Shown here one piece after another: positions 36,701 to 47,064 of a stretch of 64,000 nt of DNA; position 1 is the stretch's first letter; every line of letters begins with the position of its first letter. The stretch is from Aphelocoma coerulescens (lineage: Eukaryota > Chordata > Aves > Passeriformes > Corvidae): the NCBI RefSeq assembly GCF_041296385.1, contig NC_091017.1, positions 79,537,055-79,601,054 of the forward strand, written 5' to 3'. The notes under the pieces were generated by a model. The model was given only the letters and a program-made list of their open reading frames with translations. It was not told the DNA's origin and ran no database searches. A program made the position numbers and the translations under genes.

Positions 36701-39700
36701 TCACTCAAGATTCAATCAGTCTTCATTTTTTAATCTTTTTTTCCTTTATAGATTGTGAATAGTCTGGGGAAAATATTTGAGGGTAAATAAATGAAATGTA
36801 TTAAAGTATTTCCTTCCTAGAGAGGTAGTTTGTTATTTTGTTACAAATCCTCAAGCAAATGAAATCAAAGTCCAGGAAATGAATTTGCCTGTGGCTTCCT
36901 GAAGTTCATAATCTGCTGGATCAGATTTCTTTTGGCCAAGATAGCTTTTAAGAAAGTGCAAACTCTAGCTAAGAGAAGCTAAATATTTATGAAAGATGAA
37001 TGGTTTCAAAAGAATTTGATATCTTTTTCCTTTTGGTGTAATTTTGCCTAAGGCAGGGATGCTCCAATGTCTGCACGCTCTTCCAGCTTCTTTTCACAAA
37101 GGTGCCACATGAACACAAATCCTCAAAGCACCAGATTTGGGGTATGAAGGGAAAACCAAAGCAGCTTTCCCCCTCTGAAGTACCTCAAGGGCTGCAGTCC
37201 TGTGCAGAGCAGTCGTTCTGAGCTATTTCCCTGTGCCAAAGCCCAGGGAGAAACACTGGCCCCCATGAGGGACAAGACAGGGCTTTCTGCCTGGGCCCCT
37301 CCACGGTGGGGAGTGGCAGGTGGTGAACGAGGCCTTGGCAGGGCTCTGTCATGGTGAGCAAGTGACTTTCACAAACACACCTGCGGCAGCTGAACATCTG
37401 CCAAAGCTCCCCACTTAAGAGTTTCTGTTGCTTGGCTGTGTGAATCCTGATTCGGCTAGAGCACAGATGTGCTTGAGGCCAGCAGGGCCCTCAGGATGCT
37501 GTGTTGAGAGGGTTGGATGGTGTGTTGGCATCCTTGTCATGTGGGAGCTGGCACCCAGCCAGGCCATATCCTTCCGAAGTTGTAGTAGCCACTGCCGCTC
37601 AGTTCTTTTGGCACCTATCCACTAGACCTGTTCAGAGGTTCTCATTGATAGCTCCAACCTCCTCCCAAATCAGGGGGTTTCTGCCCCAAAGCAGGCTGCC
37701 AGCCTTAAAGAGCTTTTCTTTTTTTCCCTCTCCAAATTGCTGTTGCACTGTGGAAGAAGTTAAAAAAGTTGCTCCTGAGAAACTGATTTTCAAGTGTCTT
37801 CCATCATAATTGCCTGAATAACAGGGTTGGGAATAAATGCATATGCTTTGACTTGACACCTGGATTACGTGTTTTTTTCCTCTGTCAATTTGTTTTTGCA
37901 GCCTCTTCCTTTTTCTTCTGCCATTCCGTGAAGTTTTCTTTCGTTGCTGCCATGAAACTTGCATGCTTGTTACTACTGTGCTTTTCTAGCTGTTAACTTT
38001 GGGCTTGACTCTTCTCAAGCCCCCCATAGAGGAACTATGGCACACTAAAACTCCCACAGCATTCTCCTTAGTTTTTTCCTGGTGACTGTATTTTGGCAAT
38101 GGTGTAAGGGAGTGTAAGGTGACGGGCTCATGCATGGGGATGGAAGCATGTGCCCACAATCAGGGCTCTTTTCTTGCCCCACTTTGGAATGAGTGGTATG
38201 TGATTAGAGAATTGTTGCTCAGCTCAATGGTTCTGATCACAGGACTCATTTATTTTGCATTTGTGACCCAAGTCATCAAAAGGAAAGCCCTAGTAAGGCC
38301 TCATGTATGTTTAGATGTGACACAGCACTCATCTGCTTTAAGTGGGGGAAGATGTGGCCACAGCATCCCAACTGGTACTGTGTTCTGTTTGGTGCTGTAA
38401 CAGTTGAAGAGGATACTGATTCTTGTATCATTTGCCTGCTGTTCATGGCATTCCAGTCTCATGTGTATTAGACTTTCTCTCTCTTGGCTTGTCTTGATTT
38501 TTCTTCCCTGCTGTTGTACATGCAGTTCTGTGTGGATCTGCTTGTGGGTGACGAACCTGTACCTGCTCCCCACATCCCTGCAGGGCAGCAGGAGAAGCAC
38601 TGAGCATTTCACTTTGCACTCTGCTCTGCAGGTTAGCCAGACAGGGCAGCAACACAGCAAGCTCCTTGTTTCAGGGCACTGCAGGAGTAGAATGGGATTA
38701 CTGGAGTTGATTCCCGAGGATCACCCTGCTCAGGCTGTTGGCAATAGCAGGTTCTCCTGCCGTCAGGGAGCTGGCACTGGATCTGCTGTGATCTCAGCCT
38801 CCTATCCCAGTCACTGAGGTGTCTAAGCATGACAGAATGGCTGTGGCGTCCTTGGGGTGCAGTAAGGCAAAATAGGTCTTGTATCACATTTACTTTTACA
38901 AATCTGCAGTCTGGAAGTAATTCAAGTATTTTGGGCTTAAAACTGCCTGAAACTTGTCCTGAAAATGATACTGTGTGTCTCACCTCTTTAATATACCTAC
39001 TGCTATTTATATAATAAGAGTGTAGGCTTGATAGCTTTTCCACAGAAACTGGTAGGCTGAACTCACCCCTAATTACAGAAACATACTTTAGATAGCCTAA
39101 GTTTTTTTAAAGAAAAAAATCAACATGGAACGCCCAAGCTTTCTGTGGGCTTTATTGGTTTTGCTCTTTATTTGAGCCACACCTTTAAGTAATGACATTG
39201 ATGCCTACTACAAACAGCATTAAATAGATTTTGCACTCTCTCATGAGATCTTTAAGCCCAAGTTTTCCGATATCTGTGTCAATACAGCAGCAGAGGTTGC
39301 GTTAATTGCAGGTCCAAGCTGACAGTGTCCCATGCACCTGTTGTTCATTGATCTGTTCATGGTGTTCATTTCATCTGGATGCAAAGTTAGGCTTTTGGAA
39401 CAGACAGTGCTCCTCAAACCATGAGGCTTGCTTAAACTATGTTCTCTATTTTGTAAATACAGAAGGTAGGTAAGGAATTTGTCTTCTTGTTGTACTACAG
39501 AATGGAATGCAGGAGGTTCCTACAATATTGCCATTGAAGTTGGAATGTTCAAGGACATCAGTGTGACAGTTGTTAGGGATGAATCTTATGCCTAGCAATC
39601 TGTAGTGTGGTAGCATGGGACACAACAACACAGTGTTTGAGGGACAGGGACTGTTTTAATGTGGAGTAGTTCTAGCTGGGGACAGCTGTGGAACCTGCCT

Positions 39701-40194
39701 GTGTCACCCAGGGCTGCTGCCTCCTCTTAGTGTAACAAAACAGTTTTGTTCTGGACTCTGGTGCATTTTTGAGATCTGCAGAAAAAAAGGGTTTGAAAAT
39801 GCCCTAGGCAGTGAACCAGTGTCCATCAAGGGGAGCTTTTCCATGGTGTGTTTTTGAGAGCTCCAGCTGTCTTTTGATGACATGGCTCATGGACCTGAGA
39901 GTGTCAAACTGTCTCATCTCTGAGCTGTGGCTCAGCCCTGGCTGGGCCCGGAGAGGGGAGTCAGTTTTCAAGGGAGCCCCGGACTGCATGTTAGTGCAGG
40001 ATGTCCCCGAGCTGGCGGGAGAACGGGCAGCTGCCGTCCCGTGCCAGTGGTGTGCCCCGGGTCTCCAAGCTACAGCCGCGCTGGGCAGGGGCGATGCTGT
40101 AGCAGGGAAAGGAAGGGCCTGTGCTTTGCAAGGCGGGGTAAGAGCAGCGAGGTGCTTCGTGCTGGCAGCTCAGTTTGGTGTTGCTGGCTTTTTA
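33755..40194. other. Mostly unique sequence, few repeats
   Basis: This 6.4 kb holds only one CR1 fragment (35256-35405) and short T runs (34929, 35220, 36222). The sharp fall in repeat density compared with the left 33 kb could mean an intron or a conserved intergenic stretch downstream of the CpG island. I found no convincing exon. The longest frames (for example 38404-38817) show no known domain. Confidence 0.5.
35256..35405 (-). repeat. CR1 LINE 3'-end fragment, antisense
   Basis: Plus strand: 'gtcataggaatcatagaatt', 'ccagaatggttttggttaaa', 'ccttccactagactagtgtg', 'ccaacctggcctggaacac'. About 150 bp of antisense CR1. Confidence 0.85.
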
Positions 40195-40515
40195 TCAGAA
40201 AACTAGGTTTCAAAATCCCAGAAAACCAAGTTTTGAAATACCAAAGTTATCCAGTTCCAAAATACCAAGTCCAGAAATACCAAAGTAATTCGATTCCAGA
40301 ACAGTAGAATACCAAGTCCCAAATTACCAAAGTAATCCAGTTCTGCAATACCAGAAAACCAAGTTTCAGAATAGCAAAGTAACCTACTTTCAAAATACCA
40401 GAATACCAAGTTCCAAAATACCAAAATAATTCCCTTTCAAAATACCAGAATATTAAGTTCCAAAATATCAAAATGTCCCCATTTCAAAATATCAAATTCC
40501 AAAATACCAATTTTC
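40195..40515. repeat. Degenerate minisatellite, about 20-bp unit
   Basis: About 320 bp built from variants of 'ttccaaaataccaaagtaat', with 'agaaataccaag', 'cagaataccaagttcc' and similar. Units vary from 17 to 30 bp. The minus strand gives apparent open frames rich in Phe, Trp and Tyr, which are by-products of the repeat and not a gene. Confidence 0.85.
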
Positions 40516-41229
40516 AGATGCCCTATATGGGCAGGATTCCCAAACACAAAAGAATGCATTATTGTCAAAATGGGATCTGCGCTATCAAAATGGATATTTT
40601 CTGTTCTGAAAAGCTTTTTCCCAATGACCATCAATACTTGTATTTATTTTGATCATTTAGCCAGATGTAATATGAATTTTACTTTAAAAGCCAACACTTG
40701 TAGCAGTTTTCTGCTTAATTCTTGTCTGTGAGAACCGGCATTTGGGCAGGAGAGCTGCGGTCAGGAGCAAAGGATGGAGTAATCTGCTCCCTGGATGGAC
40801 AGGGAAAGACAGAGTAGCAGGCAAAGGGAGTATTTATAAACTATATCAATATTTCATGGAAATTTGGGGTAGACCAGCGATGGGGAGCTCGGGTTCTGTC
40901 GGGGCCTGTCAGGATTAGCCATAAAAAACCCGGCCAAACCCTCGTCCCCTCAAGGGATGTGTCAAACACTTCACAGAAACACAATTCAGTAATGATTGCA
41001 GAGGAAAAATTACCTGTAATCGCTTATAATCTGAGGGAAATTTCCTCGGTAATTAAAAAGCTAGGACATAGGGAATTTTGGAGGCAGAATCCCAATTTTG
41101 GCCACAGGCACCTGGCTGAGAAGGCTGGTTCTTTTCCACAGAAAGGAAAGCCCAGGACCCCAGTGTTTCAGGGACAGACAACAGCCCATGTATGGGAGGG
41201 AACAACCAGCAGGACCTTTCTCCACCTCA
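40516..41229. other. Unassigned sequence
   Basis: About 700 bp of unique sequence between the minisatellite and the C tract. I see no exon, repeat or RNA gene in it. Confidence 0.5.
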
Positions 41230-41252
41230 CCCCCCCCCCCCCCCCCCCCCCC
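41230..41252 (+). repeat. Poly-C tract (23 C)
   Basis: An uninterrupted run of 23 C after 'ccacctca'. The opposite strand is a G run able to form quadruplexes. Its length is uncertain in most sequencing methods. Confidence 0.9.
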
Positions 41253-41524
41253 GCTCCAAGGCACAGCAGGTCCAGGCATGACCAGCTGCCTTCAGAGGGT
41301 TGCCCGGGCACACCTTCACAGGGAGCTACTAGTTCAGAGGGGCTGATGAAGGCATCCCGAGTGTCCCTCCAGGAACGACAGTTGGAGCATCCTAGCAGGA
41401 GCTAGGGAGCAGCCAGATGCACCTGGGCACCTGAGCATGCCAGGCAGCATGTGGGGGTGCCATGGGGAAACTTTCAGCTTTCCCCTTTTATCTTGTCAGT
41501 CCCTCCCCAGAGCTCCCAGAAAAG

Positions 41525-42070
41525 AGAGGTATTATTAGGAGAAAAGGGGCTTAAATTGAGGGAAAAAACATAATTTTTCCATAATTATCTCTATCAAAAT
41601 TGAGGGGGAATCCCCTTCCCCTGCAATTTTGATAGCCTCATTTGAAGGAAACCCCACCCCTTCTTTGCTGTTAGGGGTATCAATTGACAGCAAATCCCCA
41701 TTTCCCATTATTTTCTAGTTTAAATGGAAAGGGAAAACCTTGACTGTGCTATTTTATGGGTTTGAATTAAGGGTAACTCCTGCATTTTCATCATCCAAAT
41801 GTGTAAATGGAGGGGGAAGCCCAGTTGTCCCCCCTTTTTAAGGGTTTGAGCTGAGGGAAAAATTACTCTTTCTGTATCATTTGAGAGATTTAAAGTGAGG
41901 AAACCCCCTCTTTTCCAAATATTTTAGGGGATTAAATTAAAGGGGAGAAGCCATTTATTTGCCCTCGTATTAGCTTAAGTGGAGGTAAACACCCCATTTC
42001 CTCATTTTAGGGGTTCAGTTAAAGGAAGTGCTCCCTTTTTCAGCATTTTAAGGGTTTAAATCTGCATTTC
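41525..42070. repeat. Degenerate tandem repeat, about 40-50-bp unit
   Basis: About a dozen loosely conserved units. Each carries 'ttaggggtttaaattgaggg' or a variant, followed by an A-rich then C-rich stretch such as 'gaaaccccctcttttcc' and a 'cattttagggg' end. Examples start near 41548, 41598, 41665, 41719, 41760, 41845, 41890, 41935, 41970 and 42012. The repeat is old, since units differ by many substitutions and indels. Confidence 0.65.
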
Positions 42071-42540
42071 AGGGCACTTCTACCCATACCCCAGTACCAA
42101 ATATCTCATATGGGAGTAAGCCCAGCATATACATAACCCTAACAGCACCCAGGAGTCTATTAGTTTTGTTATTTTTATTTATAATGTATCTAGCCCTAAT
42201 TAGAGGTCCCAATGAGAGCTTCACCATTCATATAATTACTACTCTTCTCCACCCTACTTAGTCACATGTGAAGTACTACTTACTAATCACTAAGTTAACA
42301 GCTAGTTATCCCACTTAGCTATCTACACTGCCAAAATACAAAGTTTTACTTCTTACCTGGTCTCTGCCCTTTTGCTTGATATAGCTGTAGTAAAAAAGAA
42401 GGTATCATCAATTCCCTGAAGAGCTTTTTTTCTCTCTCCAGCCCTTTACTCATTTTGAATTTACATCAGAGGAGCCAAGCAGCTATAGCTCCTTTGACAG
42501 CTTTTATACATTGTAGTAATTACCTCCTCCCTTTTCTGGG

Positions 42541-42552
42541 GCATGATGGGAA
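42541..42552 (+). promoter_or_regulatory. ZNF143/Staf-type motif
   Basis: GCATGATGGGAA is the exact reverse complement of the core TTCCCAKMATGC bound by ZNF143 (Staf). This factor works close to transcription starts in either orientation. The TATA box lies 24 bp downstream, so the arrangement is promoter-like. The ACTACAA extension of the longer motif is not adjacent. Confidence 0.55.
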
Positions 42553-42575
42553 TGAGAGGCGGACCCGGCCAGGGG

Positions 42576-42612
42576 TATATTAACCCCAGCCTTTGCCAAA
42601 GGGATTCATTTC
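42576..42612 (+). promoter_or_regulatory. Core promoter: TATA box and initiator
   Basis: TATATTAA (42576-42583) sits in GC-rich flanks ('ccggccaggggTATATTAAcccc'). The initiator TCATTTC (42606-42612, predicted start A42608) lies 32 bp downstream of the first T, the expected distance. Together with the ZNF143-type site this is the best host promoter candidate in the window. It points into the tandem array, on the same strand as the splice signals there. Confidence 0.6.
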
Positions 42613-42768
42613 CTCCCTGGGATTGCCTGGGATGGGAGATCTCCTCTCATTTCAATGAAGGGGGCCTTTCAGCTTATATCAGGTTTTTTTTCCCCCCCAG
42701 TAAATGCTTTTGGCCTCTAAAGCACCAGTGGTTTTGAAGACATTGGGAAGAAGATAGTGTTGAACACA
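42608..42768 (+). other. Predicted first exon of array transcript
   Basis: From the predicted start A42608 to the donor GTGAGTATTT at 42769, giving 161 nt. It contains only short upstream frames (the longest about 21 codons), so it would be mainly untranslated. The intron that follows (42769-42861, 93 nt) has a branch-like 'ttctaatttc' and a long pyrimidine tract ending TTTCTTTAG. Supported by signals only. Confidence 0.45.
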
Positions 42769-42861
42769 GTGAGTATTTAGGCTCATAATTTTGGCTTGAG
42801 TGTTCAGAGGTGGTAAGGTGCTTTTCTAATTTCAGTTTTTCTTCTTGGTTTTTTTCTTTAG

Positions 42862-42983
42862 GAGCATTGTAACTTCCAGGTTGTATTGAGTATGAAGCTT
42901 CAAATTTTTTTAGCACATTCATTGTGTCATAAAAGGACCTTGCCCATATCAAAGATGATATCCAAAATTGTGGCTTCTGATAG
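42862..42983 (+). other. Predicted second exon of array transcript
   Basis: It starts after the acceptor TTTTTTTCTTTAG and ends before a perfect donor GTAAGTTATG at 42984, giving 122 nt. One frame is open throughout, with an ATG at position 31 of the exon (MKLQIFLAHSLCHKR...), leaving two bases at the junction. Joined to the E4-like module of the leader it stops within six codons. Joined to module E1 of monomer 1 it stays open through E2. Coding status is unresolved. Confidence 0.45.
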
Positions 42984-43203
42984 GTAAGTTATGGATTGCA
43001 GCTGGGAGAGTGTGAGCAGGGTAGCTGGCTTAGGAAGTGCCAGAAGGGGTTTTGAAGGCCATAGGGTGGGAAAAGGTGTCTATTTGGGCCTACCTAAGGC
43101 TTTTTTCCTAAGCACAGTAGATGCATTTATACATCTTAAAGCACACAAATGCATCCACCGCACTCATAGAAATACCATATAACTTTGCCCCTTGCTGTCT
43201 CAC

Positions 43204-44450
43204 GTGTCTATAGAAATAATGGCCACAGCTTTTGATTCTGGGTGAAGCTAGAGACCCAAGGACCTGGATGGGCTTAGGAGGTGGTGAGTAGCCAAACTGT
43301 GGGCATTTGGCCTATATGCCACTAGATTTGTGCATTGATCTTGATTTTTTTTTTTTTTTTTATTGTAGCTGACTATGAGGCTAACCCAGCTATTATGGGG
43401 CCTTCCAAGATGACTGAGGAGGACTCATTTCACATCCAATGTGGATTCATATTGCCGGTCATCCAAAAGATAAGTCAGGGGCTATGACCTGGTGATGGGA
43501 TGGCAGCAGGGTAGTGAGTTAGAAATTCCTGGGAAAAACTTAATAATTAGTGCGGGGGTAAGGGATGCTCTCTAAGGGGCCTCTTAGGATAGCTAAAGGG
43601 AGAGGCTCCACATTTGATTGCAATTGTAGGCTATGCAGTGCAGAGCAGTTCCAGTCTCTGTTGTGTTGTCTGGTGTGTTGTGTTGTTTAGCATGTCTTCA
43701 GGATCCCTTGAATCAGATATGTCTGCCTTTTATCCTCAAGGACCTTATGGCAAGTGTCAGCCATCATCTCTAGGTTCTCAAACATTTGTACTTCTCGGCA
43801 TGTCACCGATATCATTTGTTCTCTTACTGACGGGCTCAGCCGTGTCTCAGAATCGCATCTCAGAAGTGTTGAGTCAGATGTCTTTTGAGGCCTCATTCCC
43901 GGCTGTATTGCCATACATCCTTCCCAGCCGTGAGTTGTAATGTCCTGGGGCTTATAACATTGTAAGGATACAGGGAGCATTCTGAACATAGCATTGTTTT
44001 GCAGCCGTCTTGATCATTGTGACTGACAGTTCTTATAATAGGTCACTCTATTACAGTCTTTTCTTCTGCTCCTTAGAGCCGCTTCTGTCTACTGTCACTA
44101 CGCCATCGGTCATCTCTTTTGGCGTCATCTCGGTCCTCACCGTCATTCTTCTCTCAGAGAGCTTTTTTTATCATCCTTGCGTCCCACTGTTTGTAGCATA
44201 ATGTGTTGTTTGAGTTTGTGTTTAGCCTGGAACTGCTCTGCCCTGTGGAATAGACTGGGGGGTAGGTGGAATAGAAAGAAGGCTTTACGGGTAACCTTTA
44301 CCTTTGCATAACCACCTGAGCCACACCTCAGATGGAGCAACCACGGCCGGTCTGTGCGGGGTTCGGCGGGAGCGGTATGGCGGCATCTTGCAGTTTTCTA
44401 GTCCTAAGTTATCATGCAGCCCTTTAACTTTTGTCATCACTTTCTTTCAG
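43204..44450 (+). repeat. Leader unit M0: diverged partial monomer (long type)
   Basis: The first recognisable homology is an E4-like segment ending 'ggcttaggaggtg' before GTGAGTAG (donor 43284), then an E5-like segment after TATTGTAG at 43369. The rest matches the long monomer type, for example 'tctcagaatcgcatctcag' and 'gtgttgagtcagatgtcttt' at 43845-43890. E1 to E3 are absent or unrecognisable. It is the most diverged copy, so it is the old edge of the array. Confidence 0.75.
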
Positions 44451-44491
44451 ATGCAGATGGATTAAATCGGTGGCAGAGTGCCCCATACCGG
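44451..44491 (+). other. Module E1 of M1 (exon-like, 41 nt)
   Basis: Acceptor TTTCTTTCAG, donor GTGAGAGGG. With one base carried in (g) it reads D-ADGLNRWQSAPYR and ends on a codon boundary. That phase is also open in the right-hand copies (ADGLNPWQSAPYR). Other copies have lost parts: M2 lacks two bases before the donor and M5 has CTG in place of the acceptor CAG. Confidence 0.5.
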
Positions 44492-44591
44492 GTGAGAGGG
44501 CTTGCACAGGAAGGTCAGTCACCATTTGTCTTTGCAGGGCAAGTGTAAATGGTGACTGTGTTCCAGCATTGTTCTTTGTCTTTATTTTTAG

Positions 44592-44633
44592 GAGGGAAAG
44601 CTAGATCTCAGCAGTCAAGGTCAAGTGAGCAAG
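44592..44633 (+). other. Module E2 of M1 (exon-like, 42 nt)
   Basis: Acceptor TTTATTTTTAG, donor GTAAGCAG. In phase with E1 it reads EGKLDLSSQGQVSK; in later copies EVKPDLSSQGQVNE. This is the best-kept module: by eye the AG and the GTAAG donor are present in every monomer, and the length stays 42 nt. Confidence 0.55.
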
Positions 44634-44977
44634 GTAAGCAGTGACCGGTGGAAAGAAAAAGTTGTTATTCCTTGGGTGCCAAGTTCTGGTACAGCTCTAA
44701 GCATCCACTGTCATTTGTGTGTTTTAGGGGGTCCACTTGTATTATGCTGAGCCCCCTCACCGACTGGCCGATGTACCCGGCTCGCTGCCCTCATGAGCCC
44801 TCCCAAAGCATTATGGGACTCTGCGATGAAGCCTTTACCTTTTCCATTCAAAGATACCGTCCGGGCAGACTTTGGCAACGGCTGAGAAGTTGGGACGAGT
44901 CGGGGAGGGAGGGGGGAGGACCGAGGGTCTGCTCAAGTCTCAGCAATGCTGCATCGCCTTGTCTCCTCTTAACCCAG

Positions 44978-45057
44978 GTATACCCTACAATGATGGTGCC
45001 AGCCTTGGAGCGCGGCCAAAGTGTGTGGCCCCAGGACCCCGAGCTTCTTAGGAGATG
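44978..45057 (+). other. Module E4 of M1 (exon-like, 80 nt)
   Basis: Acceptor CTCTTAACCCAG, donor GTGAGTAG. Read from its first base the frame is VYPTMMVPALERGQSVWPQD. In other copies it is VYPA-(T/M)MA-SA-SERGQSVRPEDPGLLRRR, with several length changes of three or six bases. It ends with two bases over; joining to E5 normally makes CG|C TGA, a stop. Confidence 0.5.
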
Positions 45058-45764
45058 GTGAGTAGCGGAATTGTTGGGTTTTGGCTAACCTGCCACTAAG
45101 TTCAAGCCTTGATATTTGGTTTTCTTTATTGTAGCTGACTGAGACAACAGGCTGGCAATGGCAGGAGCTTCCTGGATGGCAAGGCGGCCCTCTTTTGCAC
45201 CCGAAGAGGATTCACATCCCTGGATGTCTGAGAGATAAGTCAACGGGATGGAAGCGGGGTGTTGGGTAGGGGGTTGCTGGGAGGGATTTTTGAGTCAGCT
45301 TTGGAGATAGGGCTACCCACAAAGGGGCCCCTTAGGCCACATAATGGGAAAGTCTCACTTTTGATCACAGTGCCGAGGTGTGCAGGGCAGAGCAGTCCCA
45401 GTGCATGTTGTGACACTTCTCTATTGTGTGTTCTGTGTCTTTTGGGCATCTTGTGTTTCATGTCTTTTGCCTTAGCCCTTTGATGTGCTTGTGGTCATTC
45501 TTCTCGTCGAGAGTTTTCTTTTCTTGTTGTGTCCCCTCCTTTGTCATCTGCTGCATGCAAATCCTGCATGGGATTTGGCCCGGAGCTGCTCTGCCCTACT
45601 GCACAGTCTGGCCTATAGGTGTAATAGGGCAAGGCTTGGGGACTTGGAATTTGTTCTGTAGGGTGTAGTTTGGCCTCTAGATGATATTCCTAGATTGACA
45701 CAAGATGCCTGGAGCTGTTAAGTTATCATGCAGCACTTTGACTTTTGTCATCATTTTCTTTCAG

Positions 45765-47064
45765 ATGCAGACGGATTAAATCAGTGGCAGAGCTCCCCAC
45801 ACCGTGAGGGGGTTCACACAGGAAGGTCAGTCACCATTTGTCTTTGCAAGGCAAGTGTGAATGGTGACTGTGTTCCAGCATTGTTCTTTGTCTTTATTTT
45901 TAGGAGGTAAAGCTGGATAGCAGCAGTCAAGGACAAGTGAGCGAGGTAAGCAGTGACTAGTAGACAGAATGACTTGCTATTGCTTGGGTATCAATTTCTG
46001 GTGCATCCATTGTTATTTGTGTGCTTTAGGGGGTCCACTTGTATTATGCTGAACCTCCTTGCCAACTGGCCGACAGACCCAGTTTGCTGCCCTCATGAAC
46101 CCTCCGGAAGCATTACAGGACTCTGCAATGAAGTCTTTACATTTTCCATTCGAAGCTACCATCCTGCTGCCTTTGGCAACGGCCGAGGAGTTGCAGCAAG
46201 TTGGGGATGGAGGGAGGCGGATTGAGGGTCCACTCAAGTTTCAGCTGTGCCACATCACCTTGTCTCCTTAACCCCAGTATACCCTGCAACGATGGCATCA
46301 GCCTCGGAGTGTGGCTGAAGTGTGCGGCCAGAGAACCCCGGCCTACATAGGAGACGGTGAGTGGCAGAGTTGTCGGGTTCTGGCCGAGGTGCCACTAACT
46401 TTGTGCACTGTTGTTTGGTTTGGTTTTGTTTATTGTAGCTGACTAAGAGAGAACAGCCCGGTGATGGCAGGAGCTTCCTGGACGGTGAGGCCACCTTCTT
46501 TTATGCCTGAGGTAGATTTGCATCCCTGGATGTCCAAGAGATAAGTTGAGGGGGTGAAAGCAGAGTGTCAGGTCAGGGCTTCCCAGGAGGGAACATTGAG
46601 CCAGCTTCAGAGATGGGGATGTCTAAGAAGGGGCCCCTTAGGCCCCATAAAGGGAAAGTATAACTTTTGATTAAAACGCTTATGTGTGCAGAGCAGTCCT
46701 GGTGCGTGTCATGTCACTTGTCTGTTGTGCGTTCTGTCTCATTTAGGCATCTTGTCTCATGTATTTAGTCTTAGCCCTTCAATGTGCTTGCAGCCATTCT
46801 TCCTGCTGAGAGTTTTCTCTCCTTGTTGCATCCCCTTGTTTGTCATCTCCTGTGTCACGGGTACCTGCATGGGTTTGGCCCAGAGCTGCTATGCCCTGCT
46901 GCATAGCCTGGCCTATAGTTGTAATAGGACAGGGCCCCGGTACTTGAGATTTGTTATGTAGGGTGTAGTTTGACCTCAAGATGTTATTCCTAGACTGACA
47001 CAGGATGGCTGGAGCTGTGAAGTTATCATGCAGCCCTTTGACTTTTTACATCACTTTCTTTCAG
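45765..47064 (+). repeat. Monomer M2 (short, 1300 bp)
   Basis: Same order as M1. The E1 donor follows a two-base deletion ('cacaccgtgagg'). E2 ends GTAAGC. The E4 acceptor reads CCCCAG with the first exon base missing, and E4 has an in-frame stop (TGA in 'tgtggctgaag'). The E5 donor is GTGAGG. Lacks the 400-bp long segment. Confidence 0.9.

Larger units (their letters stand above)
44451..45764 (+). repeat. Monomer M1 (short, 1314 bp)
   Basis: Oldest complete copy. Modules: E1 44451-44491, E2 44592-44633, E3 from 44728, E4 44978-45057, E5 from 45135. All have AG acceptors; donors are GTGAGA (E1), GTAAGC (E2), GTGAGT (E4) and GC (E5). The E3 donor is lost ('ctcatgagc'). One plus frame runs unbroken from 44648 through the E3-E4 intron region into E4 (137 codons), which is either intron retention or chance. 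Confidence 0.9.

Noticed and set aside
40203..40471. Minus-strand frames rich in Phe/Trp/Tyr (silk- or mucin-like appearance)
   Set aside because: Pure consequence of the CCAAAATACCA minisatellite; frames end with the repeat and have no gene context.
42701..42768. Acceptor at 'tcccccccag' (42700) as an exon start
   Set aside because: The only upstream donor candidate after the predicted start (42683) would leave an intron of under 20 nt, too short; the tract is more likely inside exon 1.
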